From the NCBI RefSeq assembly GCF_014648775.1, contig NZ_BMRT01000001.1, forward strand, positions 310,001-374,000: 64,000 nucleotides of DNA, given 5' to 3'. Each line of letters begins with the position of its first letter. The stretch's first letter is position 1. The notes beneath the pieces are model-generated. The model did not search any database, was not told where the DNA came from, and saw nothing but the letters and a program-made list of their open reading frames with translations. The translations under genes and the position numbers were made by a program. This document shows, in pieces, positions 18,658 to 28,036 of the stretch. This stretch comes from Streptomyces abikoensis. GTDB taxonomy: Bacteria; Actinomycetota; Actinomycetes; Streptomycetales; Streptomycetaceae.

Positions 18658-19881
18658 ATGAACTTTCACGTTGATTCCGAGACCGGCCGGCTCCGGCAGG
18701 TCATCCTCCACCGCCCGGACCTGGAGCTGAAGCGCCTCACCCCCACGAACAAGGACGAGTTGCTCTTCGACGACGTGCTGTGGGTCAAGCGCGCCCGGGA
18801 GGAGCACGACGCCTTCGCCGACGCCCTGCGCGACCGCGGTGTGACGGTCCACTACCTGGCCGATCTGCTCACCGAGACGCTGGCGCGCCCGGCCGCCCGC
18901 GCCCTGGTGCACGACCGCCTCTTCGACGAGCGGGACTTCGGCCCCCTGGCCACCGACCGCATACGGGCCGCGTTCGACGCCATGGGCCCCGCCGAGCTGG
19001 CCCGGTCCCTCATCGGCGGCGTGACCAAGCGGGAGCTGACGCAGCGCCTGGGCGCCGTACGCAGTGTCCGCCTCCACACCATGGCCCCCGACGACTTCGT
19101 CCTGGCTCCGCTGCCCAACCACCTGTTCACCCGGGACACCTCCTGCTGGGTGTACGACGGGGTGAGCGTCAACCCGATGAGCAAGCGGGCCCGCCGCCGC
19201 GAGACCGTCCACTTCGAGGCCATCTACGCGCATCACCCGCTGTTCGAGAAGCAGGAGTTCCGGCACTGGTCGGATGGCCAGGCCGCCCACCCCGCCACCA
19301 TCGAGGGCGGCGACGTCCTGGTCATCGGCAACGGGGCCGTCCTGGTGGGGATGAGCGAGCGCACCACCCCGCAGGCCGTCGAGCAGCTGGCCCTGCGGAT
19401 GTTCGCGGCCGGCTCGGCCCGCCGCGTCGTGGCCCTGGAGATGCCCAAGAAGCGCAGCTTCATGCACCTCGACACGGTCATGACCATGGTCAGCGGCGAC
19501 ACCTTCACCCAGTACGCGGGCCTCGGCATGCTGCCGTCGGTCACCATCGAGCCCGGCGCGGACGACGAGAAACTGCACATCACCGATCACGCCCCCGGGG
19601 ACATGCACCACGCCATCGCCGACGCCCTGGGCCTGCCGGCCATCACGGTGCTGACCGCCACCCAGGACGTCCACTCCGCGGAGCGGGAGCAGTGGGACGA
19701 CGGCTGCAACGTCCTGGCGGTCGAACCCGGCGTCGTCGTCGCCTACGAGCGCAACGTCACCACCAACACCCACCTGCGGCGCAGCGGCATCGAGGTGATC
19801 ACCATCCGGGGCAGCGAGCTCGGCCGCGGCCGCGGTGGCCCCCGCTGCATGAGCTGCCCCGTCGAGCGCGACGCCGTCTGA
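18658..19881 (+). CDS. arcA: Arginine deiminase
   Basis: Hydrolyses arginine to citrulline and ammonia, first step of the ADI pathway. 407 residues. Family motifs seen are FTRDTS near residue 160, the substrate-site stretch [14 protein letters not shown] with the catalytic His, and the C-terminal GGPRCMSCP in which C397 is the expected nucleophile. ATG at 18658 with AGGAG 5 bp upstream; an ATG 12 codons earlier has no good ribosome site. It leads a four-gene operon arcA-arcB-arcC-transporter with short gaps. The order matches energy-yielding ADI operons rather than arginine biosynthesis. A DevR-type box is 200 bp upstream. Confidence 0.95.
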   Translation: MNFHVDSETGRLRQVILHRPDLELKRLTPTNKDELLFDDVLWVKRAREEHDAFADALRDRGVTVHYLADLLTETLARPAARALVHDRLFDERDFGPLATDRIRAAFDAMGPAELARSLIGGVTKRELTQRLGAVRSVRLHTMAPDDFVLAPLPNHLFTRDTSCWVYDGVSVNPMSKRARRRETVHFEAIYAHHPLFEKQEFRHWSDGQAAHPATIEGGDVLVIGNGAVLVGMSERTTPQAVEQLALRMFAAGSARRVVALEMPKKRSFMHLDTVMTMVSGDTFTQYAGLGMLPSVTIEPGADDEKLHITDHAPGDMHHAIADALGLPAITVLTATQDVHSAEREQWDDGCNVLAVEPGVVVAYERNVTTNTHLRRSGIEVITIRGSELGRGRGGPRCMSCPVERDAV

Positions 19882-19929
19882 CGGCCCTCCCCTCCCCCGT
19901 CCATCCCCTCGCAAGGAGCGACACCCGAC

Positions 19930-20931
19930 ATGGCCCTCAACCTCCGCCACCGCAGCTTCCTCAAGGAACTCGACTTCAGCCCCGCCGAGTTCCGCTTCCT
20001 GCTCGACCTGTCCATCCGGCTGAAGGCCGCCCACGCCTCCGGCACCGAACAGCAGCGGCTGCGCGGCAAGAACATCGCCCTCGTCTTCGAGAAGACCTCC
20101 ACCCGGACCCGCTGCGCCTTCGAGGCCGCCGCCCACCAGCAGGGCGCCCACGTCACCTACCTCGAGCCCACCGGATCCCAGATCGGCCACAAGGAGTCCA
20201 TCAAGGACACCGCCCGCGTCCTCGGCCGCATGTACGACGGCATCGAGTACCGCGGCAGCAGCCAGCGCGCCGTCGAGGAGCTGGCCGACCACTCCGGGGT
20301 CCCGGTGTGGAACGGGCTGACCGACGAGTGGCACCCCACCCAGTCCCTCGCCGACGCGCTGACGATGTGGGAGAACACCGACAAGCCGCTGCACGAGATC
20401 TCGTTCGCCTACCTCGGCGACGCCCGCAACAACGTCGGCAACTCCCTCCTCGTCATGGGCGCCATGCTCGGCATGGACGTCCGCATGATCGGCCCGGCGA
20501 GCCTGCGCAACGCCCCCGACGTGGTCAAGGAGGCCCTGCGCATCGCGGATTCCACCGGCGCCCGGATCACCATCACCGAGGACCTGGCCGAGGGCGTCAC
20601 GGGAGCGGACTTCCTCTACACCGACGTGTGGGTGTCCATGGGCGAGCCCAAGGAGATCTGGGACGAGCGCGTCGAACTCCTCAAGCCCTACCAGGTGACC
20701 ATGGACGTCCTCAAGGCGACGGGCAACCCCCGGGTGAAGTTCCTCCACTGCCTGCCCGCCTTCCACGACGGCGACACCACCGTGGGCGCCGAAATCCTCG
20801 CCCGCACCGGCATGACCGCCCTGGAAGTCACCGACGAGGTCTTCGAGTCCTCCCACTCCGTCGTCTTCGACCAGGCCGAGAACCGGCTGCACACCATCAA
20901 GGCCGTCCTCGTCGCCACCCTCGGCGACTGA
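19930..20931 (+). CDS. arcB: Ornithine carbamoyltransferase, catabolic (ADI operon)
   Basis: Phosphorolyses citrulline to ornithine and carbamoyl-phosphate. 333 residues. It carries the carbamoyl-phosphate motif STRTR (residues about 56-60), the HCLPAFHD loop near residue 270 and the ornithine-site stretch near the SMGEPKE segment. ATG at 19930 after AAGGAG. Operon position between arcA and arcC is why I call it the catabolic enzyme; from sequence alone it cannot be told from an anabolic ArgF. Confidence 0.93.
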   Translation: MALNLRHRSFLKELDFSPAEFRFLLDLSIRLKAAHASGTEQQRLRGKNIALVFEKTSTRTRCAFEAAAHQQGAHVTYLEPTGSQIGHKESIKDTARVLGRMYDGIEYRGSSQRAVEELADHSGVPVWNGLTDEWHPTQSLADALTMWENTDKPLHEISFAYLGDARNNVGNSLLVMGAMLGMDVRMIGPASLRNAPDVVKEALRIADSTGARITITEDLAEGVTGADFLYTDVWVSMGEPKEIWDERVELLKPYQVTMDVLKATGNPRVKFLHCLPAFHDGDTTVGAEILARTGMTALEVTDEVFESSHSVVFDQAENRLHTIKAVLVATLGD

Positions 20932-20962
20932 CACCCCCACCCCACCACTCCCGGGAGAAGTC

Positions 20963-21919
20963 ATGCGCGTCGTCGTCGCGCTCGGCGGGAACGCCCTGCT
21001 GCGCAGGGGAGACCGGCCGGACGCAGCCGTGCAGCACGCCAACGTCAGGGCGGCCGTGGCCGCCCTGGCCCCCCTCGCCCACGACCACGAACTGGTCATC
21101 ACCCACGGCAACGGGCCGCAGGTCGGCCTGCTCGCGCTGCAGAGCGCCGCCGACCGGAGCCTCACCTCGCCGTATCCCTTCGACGTCCTGGGCGCCGAGA
21201 CCCAGGGCATGATCGGCTACTGGCTGCTGCAGTCACTGCAGAACGCCCTGCCGGGCAGGCAGGTCTGCGCCCTGCTCAACCAGACCCTCGTCTCCGCCGC
21301 CGACCCGGCCTTCGAGCGCCCCACCAAGTTCGTGGGGCCGGTGTACGGCGAGGAGGAGGCCGGGCGCCTGGCGGCCGAGCGCGGCTGGACCGTACGGCGG
21401 GACGGCGAGCACTGGCGCCGGGTCGTGCCCTCACCCGATCCGCAGCGCGTCGTCGAGACCCGGCTCATCCGGCTGCTGCTCGCCTCCGGCGCGGTCGCCG
21501 TCTGCGCGGGAGGCGGCGGCGTCCCGGTCGTCCGCGACGACACCGGGCGGCTCACGGGCGTCGAGGCGGTCGTCGACAAGGACCTCACCGCCGCCCTGCT
21601 CGCCGAGGCACTCGACGCCGACGCCCTGCTGCTGCTCACTGATGTGCCTCAGGTCGTCCGAGGCTGGGGCACCCCGGAGGCCGAGCCCATCGGGCACACC
21701 ACGCCCGCCCGGCTGCGTGCCGAGGAGTTCCCGGCCGGTTCGATGGGTCCGAAGGTGGAGGCGGTGTGCCGGTTCGTGGAGCTCACCGGCGGCATGGCCG
21801 CCATCGGGGCGCTCACCGACGTGGAGGCCATCCTCGCCGGCACCGCCGGCACGGTGATCACGCCCGGCGGGCGTCCCTTCGAGGCGGCGACCGCCGTCGG
21901 AACAGGGACGCGGGCATGA
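20963..21919 (+). CDS. arcC: Carbamate kinase
   Basis: Makes ATP from carbamoyl-phosphate and ADP, the energy-yielding step of the ADI pathway. 318 residues. It starts MRVVVALGGNALLRRG, the amino-acid-kinase glycine loop. GNGPQVG, VCAGGGGVPV and the DKDLTAALLA segment are typical of the family, and GSMGPKVEA lies near the C-terminus. ATG at 20963 after GGGAGAAG. The stop overlaps the transporter start in an ATGA junction. With arcA and arcB it completes a route giving one ATP per arginine without oxygen. Confidence 0.95.
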   Translation: MRVVVALGGNALLRRGDRPDAAVQHANVRAAVAALAPLAHDHELVITHGNGPQVGLLALQSAADRSLTSPYPFDVLGAETQGMIGYWLLQSLQNALPGRQVCALLNQTLVSAADPAFERPTKFVGPVYGEEEAGRLAAERGWTVRRDGEHWRRVVPSPDPQRVVETRLIRLLLASGAVAVCAGGGGVPVVRDDTGRLTGVEAVVDKDLTAALLAEALDADALLLLTDVPQVVRGWGTPEAEPIGHTTPARLRAEEFPAGSMGPKVEAVCRFVELTGGMAAIGALTDVEAILAGTAGTVITPGGRPFEAATAVGTGTRA

Positions 21920-23448
21920 GCACCGACACCACATCCCGCACCGTCGGCGAACCACGGGACAGCGGCGAGACGGCCGCCGTCCCGGCCGCCCGGAAGGCAC
22001 CGCGCTTCCCCTCCGCGTTCACCGTCCTCGTCGCCGTCACCGTCGTCGTCTGGGGCCTGACGTTCGTCGTCCCGCCCGGCCGCTACGACACCAAGGACGG
22101 CAGTCCCGTCCCGGACACGTACCACTCGGTCCATCTGGCCACGAGCTTCGGCGGTCGGCTCAAGGACCTCTTCCTCTCCCCCGTCAACGGCCTGTACGGG
22201 GTCACGAACGCCCACTCCGGGCTCACCGCCCCGGGCGGCGACGGCGCGTTCTTCGGGGCGGCGGGAGTGTTCCTGTTCGTCCTGGCCGTGGGCGCCTTCA
22301 TCACCGTCACCCTGCGCACCGGCGCCCTGACCTCGGGGGTGGCCCGGCTGGCCGAACGGCTCCAGCGGCACCGGGTCCTGCTGCTCGTGGTGCTCATGGC
22401 CCTGTTCTCCCTCGGCGGCACCACCTACGGGATGGCCGAGGAGACGCTGGGCTTCTACGGGCTGATGATCCCGCTCGTGCTCAAGCTGGGCTACGACCGG
22501 ATGACCGGCGCCGCGGTGATCATGGTGGGGGCCGGGGTCGGCACCCTCGCCTCCACCGTGAACCCCTTCGCCACCGGGGTGGCCTCCGACAGCGCCGGCA
22601 TCGGCACGGGCGACGGCATCGCGCTCCGGCTGCTGATGTGGGTGGTGCTGACCTCGCTGGCCGCCTGGTACCTGGTGCGCTACGCGCGAAGGGTGCTGGA
22701 GGATCCCGCCCGCTCACTGGTCCCCGCGCAGCCGGATGACGAGGAGCTGCGGGCCGGGGGCGCCACGACCGAGCCCCTGACGGTACGCCAGCGCGTGGTG
22801 CTGGTCCTGTTCGCGGCGACCTTCCTCTTCATGATCTTCGCCGTGATCCCCTGGGCCGACCTCGGCGTCACCTTCCTGCCCACCCTGGGCTGGTACTTCC
22901 CGGAGCTGGCGGCCCTGTTCATCGTGGCGGCCGTCGTCGTGGGCGTCCTGGCGGGACTCGGTGAGAAGGGAACGGCGAACGCCGTCGTCGCGGGTGCCGG
23001 GGACTTCATCGGGGCAGCGATGATCATCATGCTGGCCCGTGGTGTCACCGTCATCATGAACAACGCCAGCATCACCGACACCATCCTCCATGCCCTGCAC
23101 GGCGTCGTCTCGGGCACCTCATCGGGGTTCTTCACGGTGCTGATGTTCCTGGTGAACATCCCGCTGGCGTTCTTCGTCCCCTCGTCCTCCGGCCACGCCG
23201 CCCTGGCCATGCCGATCCTCGCCCCGCTCGCCGACTTCGCGGGCGTCGGCCGGGCGATGGTCGTCACCGCCTATCAGTCGGCCTCGGGCTGGGTGAACCT
23301 GATCACGCCGACCTCGGCGGTCGTCATGGGCGGGTTGGCCCTGTCGAAGGTCCGCTACGACCGCTACCTGCGGTTCATGGCACCCCTGATGGGCCTCCTG
23401 CTGGCTGCCGTCGCCGGATTCATGATCCTCGGCGCGGCGCTCGCCTGA
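21916..23448 (+). CDS. YfcC/DcuC-family membrane transporter of the ADI operon
   Basis: 510 residues, about 12 membrane segments, related to the YfcC group of the C4-dicarboxylate-carrier fold. Recognisable stretches are FVVPPGRY near the N-terminus, LGGTTYGMAEET, GAGVGTLASTVNPFATG, and near the C-terminus FFVPSSSGHAALAMP and QSASGWVNLITPTSAV. Several ADI operons carry a YfcC-like protein in place of the classical ArcD, so I infer arginine/ornithine exchange or related uptake; specificity cannot be read from sequence. Translation is coupled to arcC by an ATGA overlap. A strong terminator closes the operon. Confidence 0.8.
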   Translation: MSTDTTSRTVGEPRDSGETAAVPAARKAPRFPSAFTVLVAVTVVVWGLTFVVPPGRYDTKDGSPVPDTYHSVHLATSFGGRLKDLFLSPVNGLYGVTNAHSGLTAPGGDGAFFGAAGVFLFVLAVGAFITVTLRTGALTSGVARLAERLQRHRVLLLVVLMALFSLGGTTYGMAEETLGFYGLMIPLVLKLGYDRMTGAAVIMVGAGVGTLASTVNPFATGVASDSAGIGTGDGIALRLLMWVVLTSLAAWYLVRYARRVLEDPARSLVPAQPDDEELRAGGATTEPLTVRQRVVLVLFAATFLFMIFAVIPWADLGVTFLPTLGWYFPELAALFIVAAVVVGVLAGLGEKGTANAVVAGAGDFIGAAMIIMLARGVTVIMNNASITDTILHALHGVVSGTSSGFFTVLMFLVNIPLAFFVPSSSGHAALAMPILAPLADFAGVGRAMVVTAYQSASGWVNLITPTSAVVMGGLALSKVRYDRYLRFMAPLMGLLLAAVAGFMILGAALA

Positions 23449-23472
23449 ACACACGCGAACTCGTCCGGACAC

Positions 23473-23514
23473 GCGTGACGCCGCGGGCCCCCAGGAGGGC
23501 CCGCGGCGTCACGC
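23473..23514. terminator. Strong terminator of the arc operon
   Basis: Perfect 18-bp arms starting GCGTGACGCCGCGGGCCC, with a 6-base loop, 25 bp after the transporter stop. No T-run follows. Confidence 0.85.
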
Positions 23515-23550
23515 GCGCGATGGCAGGATGAACCGTATGTACCACTTGTG

Positions 23551-23565
23551 GGGGCCGACAGGCCC
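23551..23565. promoter_or_regulatory. Candidate DevR-type box upstream of the response regulator
   Basis: GGGGCCGACAGGCCC matches the core half-sites GGGGC and GGCCC with one mismatch to the longer consensus and ends 90 bp before the start at 23655. It suggests autoregulation. Confidence 0.5.
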
Positions 23566-23654
23566 TGTGCGAGGGCCCCGTGCCGGGGGCATCCTGCCCA
23601 ACGGAACCCGCGGCCGCGACGGCTGCGGGACACAGCACCATGGAGAGTAGGACC

Positions 23655-24344
23655 ATGCCGGAAAGCGCCGCCGAAGGGCGAAGGACACCCGTGAGGATCT
23701 TCCTCCTCGACGACCACGAGGTGGTAAGGCGCGGCGTCCACGACGTCCTCGACGCCGAACCCGACCTCACCGTGATCGGCGAGGCGGCCACGGTCGCACA
23801 GGCCCTGACCCGGGTGCCCGCGCTGCGCCCGGACGTGGCCGTGCTCGACGTACGGCTGCCCGACGGGGACGGGGTGTCGGTCTGCCGGGAGCTACGCTCG
23901 CGCATGCCCGGGCTCGCCTGCCTGATGCTGACCTCCTTCGACGACGAGGAGGCCCTGCTGGACGCCATCATGGCCGGAGCCGCCGGCTATGTGCTCAAGC
24001 AGATCAGCGGCACCGACCTGGTGACCGCCGTGCGCACGGTGGCCGCCGGGCAGTCCATGCTCGACCCGGGCGCCACCACCCGGCTGATGGCCCGGCTGCG
24101 CGGCGAGGAGACGGAGAAGCACCAGCCGCAGCCGCTCGCCGGGCTGACCGACCGCGAGCGCGAGATCCTGACGCTGATCGGCGAGGGGCTCACCAACCGG
24201 GAGATCGGTCAGCGGCTCTACCTCGCCGAGAAGACCGTGAAGAACCACATCTCCCGGCTGCTGGCCAAGCTCGGCGTCGAGCGGCGCGTACAGGCCGCCG
24301 TCATCGCCACCGAGGCGCTCGTCGGCGAGCAGCAGCACCCGTGA
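23655..24344 (+). CDS. devR: DevR/DosR-like NarL-family response regulator
   Basis: 229 residues. Receiver domain about 13-130 with acidic pocket D19-D20, phosphorylation site D65 in [15 protein letters not shown] switch in [11 protein letters not shown] and conserved lysine in GYVLKQ. LuxR-type HTH about 165-220: [18 protein letters not shown] and [19 protein letters not shown]. The DNA-contact region closely resembles M. tuberculosis DevR (K-x-V-K-N-H) and Streptomyces OsdR. ATG at 23655 follows GGAGAGTAGG; earlier ATGs at 23580 and 23640 lack a ribosome site. The likely regulator of the 15-bp boxes across this island, with one box in front of its own gene. The partner kinase is the convergent gene downstream. 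Confidence 0.88.
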   Translation: MPESAAEGRRTPVRIFLLDDHEVVRRGVHDVLDAEPDLTVIGEAATVAQALTRVPALRPDVAVLDVRLPDGDGVSVCRELRSRMPGLACLMLTSFDDEEALLDAIMAGAAGYVLKQISGTDLVTAVRTVAAGQSMLDPGATTRLMARLRGEETEKHQPQPLAGLTDREREILTLIGEGLTNREIGQRLYLAEKTVKNHISRLLAKLGVERRVQAAVIATEALVGEQQHP

Positions 24345-24347
24345 CGG

Positions 24348-24382
24348 CGCGGCCCGGCCACCGTGACGGTGGCCGGGCCGCG
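24348..24382. terminator. Terminator of the response regulator gene
   Basis: Perfect 16-bp arms CGCGGCCCGGCCACCG and complement around a TGA loop, starting 3 bp after the stop codon. Confidence 0.8.
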
Positions 24383-24433
24383 TCTTCCGTGCGTACGGGC
24401 GGCCGCTGAGCGGGCTTGCCGAAATCCGGTGCG

Positions 24434-24489
24434 GCCCCGCGCCCCTTCGGGGCGCGGGGCGTAACACCATGCGGCTTTGCCGCGTGGTG
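24434..24489. terminator. Two adjacent hairpins facing the sensor kinase 3' end
   Basis: GCCCCGCGCCCC-TTC-GGGGCGCGGGGC (24434-24460) is perfect. CACCATGCGGC-TTT-GCCGCGTGGTG (24465-24489) has one mismatch. They lie just beyond the 3' end of the minus-strand kinase and probably terminate it. Similar paired hairpins are common in Streptomyces intergenic DNA. Confidence 0.6.
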
Positions 24490-24541
24490 CGACCAGCCAT
24501 GGACGGCCCGCGGTCGTGTGACCCCACTTCCAGCGGAGCGC

Positions 24542-26260
24542 TCAACGCCGGTCCAGTGGCGCCGACCACACCAGGCGGCTGCCGCCCTCGGGCGGTGCGG
24601 TGAACTCGAAGGTGCCGCCGACGCTGTGCGCCCGTTCGGCCAGGTTGGCCAGCCCGCTGCGGCGCCCGCCCTCGGGGATGCCCACACCGTTGTCCGTCAC
24701 GGTGAGCACTGTCCGCTTCCCGGTGGCGCGCAGGTCCACCTCGACCCGGGTGGCGTGGGCGTGCCGGGCAGTGTTGCTCAGGGCCTCGCCGAGGACCGCC
24801 ATGACGTGGTCGGCCACCTGCGGCGGGACGTCCGTGTCGATCAGCCCCTCCATGGTCAGCCGGGGCGGGAATCCCAGCGTGGCGGCCGCCTCGCCGACGG
24901 CCCGCGCCGCCCGGGCGCGCAGCGTCGGGCCCGCCTCGCACTCCCGCGCCCGCAGCCCGAAGATCGTCGAGCGAATGATCTTGATGGTCTCGTCGAGGTC
25001 GCCCACAGCCCGGGTGACGCGCTCGGCGGCCCCGGAGTGGTCGATAAACCTCGTGGCGCTCTGCAAGGTCATCCCGGTGGCGAAGAGGCGCTGGATGGCC
25101 AGGTCGTGCAGGTCCCGGGCGATGCGGTCGCGGTCCTCCAGCAGGGCGAGCTGCTCGGCGTCGCGCCGACGCTCGGCGAGCTCCAACGCGAGGGCCGCCT
25201 GCCCGGCGAAACCCTCCAGCGGGCGGATCTCGTCCTCGGTGAACGCCGGTTCCCCGGCTGTACGGGCCAGCAGCAGCACGCCCCGGGCCGAGTCCCCGGT
25301 AGTGCCCAGCGGCACCGCCACGGCCGCCCCCAGGTCGGTGATGCGCCCGGGCCCGGCCGTGAACCGCTCGTCCTCACATAGATTTTTACTGGTCACCGGC
25401 CTGCCCTCGCGGTACGCGGCGCCCGGCAGCGTGCCCTTCATGGGCACCACCAGCCCCTGGCGTGCCCCGGCCCCGGTGCCGGTCGCCAGCTCCACCCGCA
25501 GCTCGTCCTCGGAGACGGCCACGGAGACGTCCGCGAGCGCCGCCCCGGCGATGTCCCGGGCCCTGGCCGCGATCAGCTCCAGGACGTCCAGCCGCGCCCG
25601 GCCCGACAGCAGGCTGCTGGTGATCTCCCCGCTCGCCTGGAGCCAGCGGTGCTGCCGCTGGGACGCCTCGTACAGCCGCGCGTTGTCGATGGCGACGCCC
25701 GCGGCCACGGACAGAGTGGTCAGGACCGCCTCGTCCTCGGCGTCGAATTCCTGGCCGCCGCGCTTGTCCGTCAGATAGAGATTGCCGAAGACCTCCTCGC
25801 GCACCCGGATCGGCACGCCGAGGAAGGTCCGCATCGGCGGGTGGTGGGCGGGGAACCCGTGGGAGGCCGGGTGGGTGCCGAGATCCGCCAGGCGCAGCGG
25901 CTCGGGGTGGCGGATCAGCTCGCCGAGGATGCCGTGGCCCGAGGGGAACGGGCCGATCGCGTCGATCTCCTCCGGGGAGAGACCCACCGTCAGGAACTGC
26001 CCCAGGGAGCGGCCGTCCGGGCCGATCACGCCCAGTGCCGCGTACCGCGCGTCGACCAGCGTCGCGGCGGCCTCCACGATGCTGCGCAGCACATGGGTGA
26101 GGTCCAGGTCGCGCCCCACCGCCAGGACGGCCTCCAGCAGGCTGTGCACCCGGTCGCGGGTGCCGCGCGCGTCGTCGATCCGTGCCTGCAGTTCGTCCAG
26201 CAGCTCGTCCAGGCGCAGCTGCGGCATGCGCGACGGCCTCTCGTCCTTGTCCACCGGCAC
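24542..26260 (-). CDS. devS: DevS/DosT-like GAF-GAF sensor histidine kinase
   Basis: 572 residues: short N-terminal helix, GAF-A about 50-200, GAF-B about 220-360, HisKA_3 with phosphoacceptor H385 in DRIARDLHDLAIQRLF, and HATPase_c to the end (DNGVGIPEGG, GLANLAERA). GAF-A matches mycobacterial DevS closely (LRLADLGTHPASHGFP, HPPMRTFLGVPIRVREEVFG in part). H140 in the HPPM motif corresponds, by my alignment from memory, to the heme-ligating His149 of DevS. This predicts a heme-based oxygen, NO or redox sensor. No membrane segment, so cytosolic. Start is GTG at 26260 with GAGGAGG. It converges with the DevR-like gene instead of following it as in mycobacteria. A GGGCCC-rich palindrome sits 18 bp before the start. 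Confidence 0.88.
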   Translation of the reverse strand: MPVDKDERPSRMPQLRLDELLDELQARIDDARGTRDRVHSLLEAVLAVGRDLDLTHVLRSIVEAAATLVDARYAALGVIGPDGRSLGQFLTVGLSPEEIDAIGPFPSGHGILGELIRHPEPLRLADLGTHPASHGFPAHHPPMRTFLGVPIRVREEVFGNLYLTDKRGGQEFDAEDEAVLTTLSVAAGVAIDNARLYEASQRQHRWLQASGEITSSLLSGRARLDVLELIAARARDIAGAALADVSVAVSEDELRVELATGTGAGARQGLVVPMKGTLPGAAYREGRPVTSKNLCEDERFTAGPGRITDLGAAVAVPLGTTGDSARGVLLLARTAGEPAFTEDEIRPLEGFAGQAALALELAERRRDAEQLALLEDRDRIARDLHDLAIQRLFATGMTLQSATRFIDHSGAAERVTRAVGDLDETIKIIRSTIFGLRARECEAGPTLRARAARAVGEAAATLGFPPRLTMEGLIDTDVPPQVADHVMAVLGEALSNTARHAHATRVEVDLRATGKRTVLTVTDNGVGIPEGGRRSGLANLAERAHSVGGTFEFTAPPEGGSRLVWSAPLDRR

Positions 26261-26277
26261 CCTCCTCGTGCGTCACC

Positions 26278-26292
26278 GGGCCCCAGGGGCCC
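26278..26292. promoter_or_regulatory. Possible DevR-type palindrome at kinase start
   Basis: GGGCCCCAGGGGCCC is fully symmetric and fits GGGnCC-N3-GGnCCC, but lies only 18 bp before the GTG start, much closer than other boxes. It could repress, or be chance in GC-rich DNA. Confidence 0.3.
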
Positions 26293-26411
26293 TGCAAGGA
26301 CTCACGGTAGCCGTCCTCGCCGACGCGCCGGGAACGGGTGCGCGAACCCGTGGATCCGTCCGGCCCGGTTCCGATGGTGCCGGATGGTGCCGGTGGGCCG
26401 GTTGGTTCCGG

Positions 26412-27815
26412 TCAGGCCGCCGTCGCCCGGGCGTCCAGGACACGCAGGGCCGCCTCCCTCCCTCCGGCGACGCACGCGGTGACGCCCACTCCCTCGTAGG
26501 CCGCACCGCACAGTTCCAGTCCGGGCAGGCCCGCCACGGCGCTGCGGATGCGCCGTACCCGGTCCAGGTGGCCGACGGCGTACTGGGGCAGGCCGCGCGC
26601 CCAGCGGGAGACGTGGAAGTCGGCGGGCCGACCCAGCGGACCGGTCATTTCGGTAAGCTCCGCGAGGCAGAGGGCGGCCAGCTCGCCGTCCTCCCGGCCC
26701 AGCACCGGCTCCTCGCCGACGCGGCCGACGGAGGCCCGCAGGACGAAGGTGCCGGGAGCCTCTTCGGCGAGCCAGCCCCACTTGTTGGACAGGAAGGTGA
26801 CGGCCTTCACGGCCCGGCCCTCGACGGGCGGGACCAGGAAGCCGTTGCCCCGAGGCACGGCGGGCATCCGCGAGCGGTCGAAGGCCAGCGTCACCAGGGC
26901 CATGCTCGCATGCTCGATCGCGCCGAGCTCGCGGGCGGCGGCCGGGGCATGGGGGCGCAGCAGCGGGGCCGCGGCGTACGCGGGGACGGCCAGCACGACC
27001 GCGTCGGCCTCCATCACCCGGGGCGTGCGGCCGGACACGAGCACCTGCCAGCCGGTGGGGATGCGCCGCAACTCGCGTACCCGGGTGCGGGTCAGGACGC
27101 GCGCCCCGGACGCCTCGGCGACGGCGTACGGGAGGCGTCCCAGGCCGCCGCGCAGCCCCTGCATGACAGGCCGTCCGGACGCCCCCGGGGACGGCTCGCC
27201 GGACGCCGTGGACGGCGCGGCGGGCCGCAGGGCCGCCAGCAGGGAACCGCCCCGCGCGGCGACGTCCGCGAGCGCCGGCAGTGCGGCGCGCAGCGATATC
27301 CGGTCCGCCCGCCCCGCGTACACTCCGCCGAGCAGCGGCTCGACCAGCCGGTCGACCGCTTCCCGGCCCAGCCGGTCCTCCAGATAGCGGCCGACGGCGA
27401 TGTCGCCGTCGACGGGCGGGGCGGGTATCTCCTCCTCGCGGACCAGCCGGGCCAGTCCCTCGGGTGACAGCAGGCCGGTACCCTCCAGGGCGGCCGGATC
27501 GGTGGGCACACCCATGAAGTGCCCCTGGGGCATCGGGCGCAGCGCGCCCCGCGTCCACAGCGCGGTGGGCGCCTGTGCGGGTGCCTCCAGGGCCTCGCCC
27601 AGCCCGACGGCCCCGGCCAGTTCGACCGCCTCGGGGCGCAGCGCGAGCATCGCCTCCGCGCCGTCGTCGACCGGCACGCCGGCGACGGTGCCCGTGCGCA
27701 GGATTCCGCCGGGCCGGGGCCCGGCCTCCACCACAGTCACCTCGGCCCGGGACCTCAGGTGCCAGGCGGCGGCCAACCCGCTGATGCCACCGCCGGTGAT
27801 GATCACTGAACGCAT
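26412..27815 (-). CDS. hemG: Coproporphyrinogen III / protoporphyrinogen oxidase (HemG/HemY family, CgoX)
   Basis: 467-residue FAD enzyme of heme synthesis. The N-terminal dinucleotide fold is MRSVIITGGGISGLAAAWHL, followed by VVEAGPRPGG. The C-terminal FAD motif is LPGLELCGAAYEGVGVTACVAGG (quoted in part by GAAYEGVGV). In actinobacteria this family acts in the coproporphyrin-dependent route, oxidising coproporphyrinogen III to coproporphyrin III with O2. ATG at 27815 with AGGAGG upstream. It diverges from cydA across 220 bp. Supply of heme for cytochrome bd and for the sensor and peroxidases is a reasonable link but is inferred. The other heme genes are not here, so this may be a second copy. 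Confidence 0.88.
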   Translation of the reverse strand: MRSVIITGGGISGLAAAWHLRSRAEVTVVEAGPRPGGILRTGTVAGVPVDDGAEAMLALRPEAVELAGAVGLGEALEAPAQAPTALWTRGALRPMPQGHFMGVPTDPAALEGTGLLSPEGLARLVREEEIPAPPVDGDIAVGRYLEDRLGREAVDRLVEPLLGGVYAGRADRISLRAALPALADVAARGGSLLAALRPAAPSTASGEPSPGASGRPVMQGLRGGLGRLPYAVAEASGARVLTRTRVRELRRIPTGWQVLVSGRTPRVMEADAVVLAVPAYAAAPLLRPHAPAAARELGAIEHASMALVTLAFDRSRMPAVPRGNGFLVPPVEGRAVKAVTFLSNKWGWLAEEAPGTFVLRASVGRVGEEPVLGREDGELAALCLAELTEMTGPLGRPADFHVSRWARGLPQYAVGHLDRVRRIRSAVAGLPGLELCGAAYEGVGVTACVAGGREAALRVLDARATAA

Positions 27816-28036
27816 GAGAGGCCTCCTGGCCGGGTGGTTCCTATGGCCGGAAACGGCCTTGCAGAACGCTATGTCCGGGGAATATCCGGACCGGGGGGTC
27901 ACCAGGGCCACACAAGCAGGGCCGTCCGGCCTATTGAACGGGCCCGAACAGCGCGGGACCGGCACGTTGGCGCTGATGAATCCTGTGGGACGAGCAAGGC
28001 TGAAAACGCTCGTACAATCCACTGAGGAGACCGACC

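Noticed and set aside
18583-21210. Minus-strand frame across arcA-arcB-arcC
   Set aside because: Runs across several real genes and intergenic gaps in one frame, as stop-poor antisense DNA does; no domains.
27816-28036. Possible Rex or DevR operator ahead of cydA
   Set aside because: I looked for TTGTGA-type Rex sites and for GGGnCC-N3-GGnCCC and found only weak fragments (GGGCCGTCCGGCC, GGACCGGGGGG), so no site is called.
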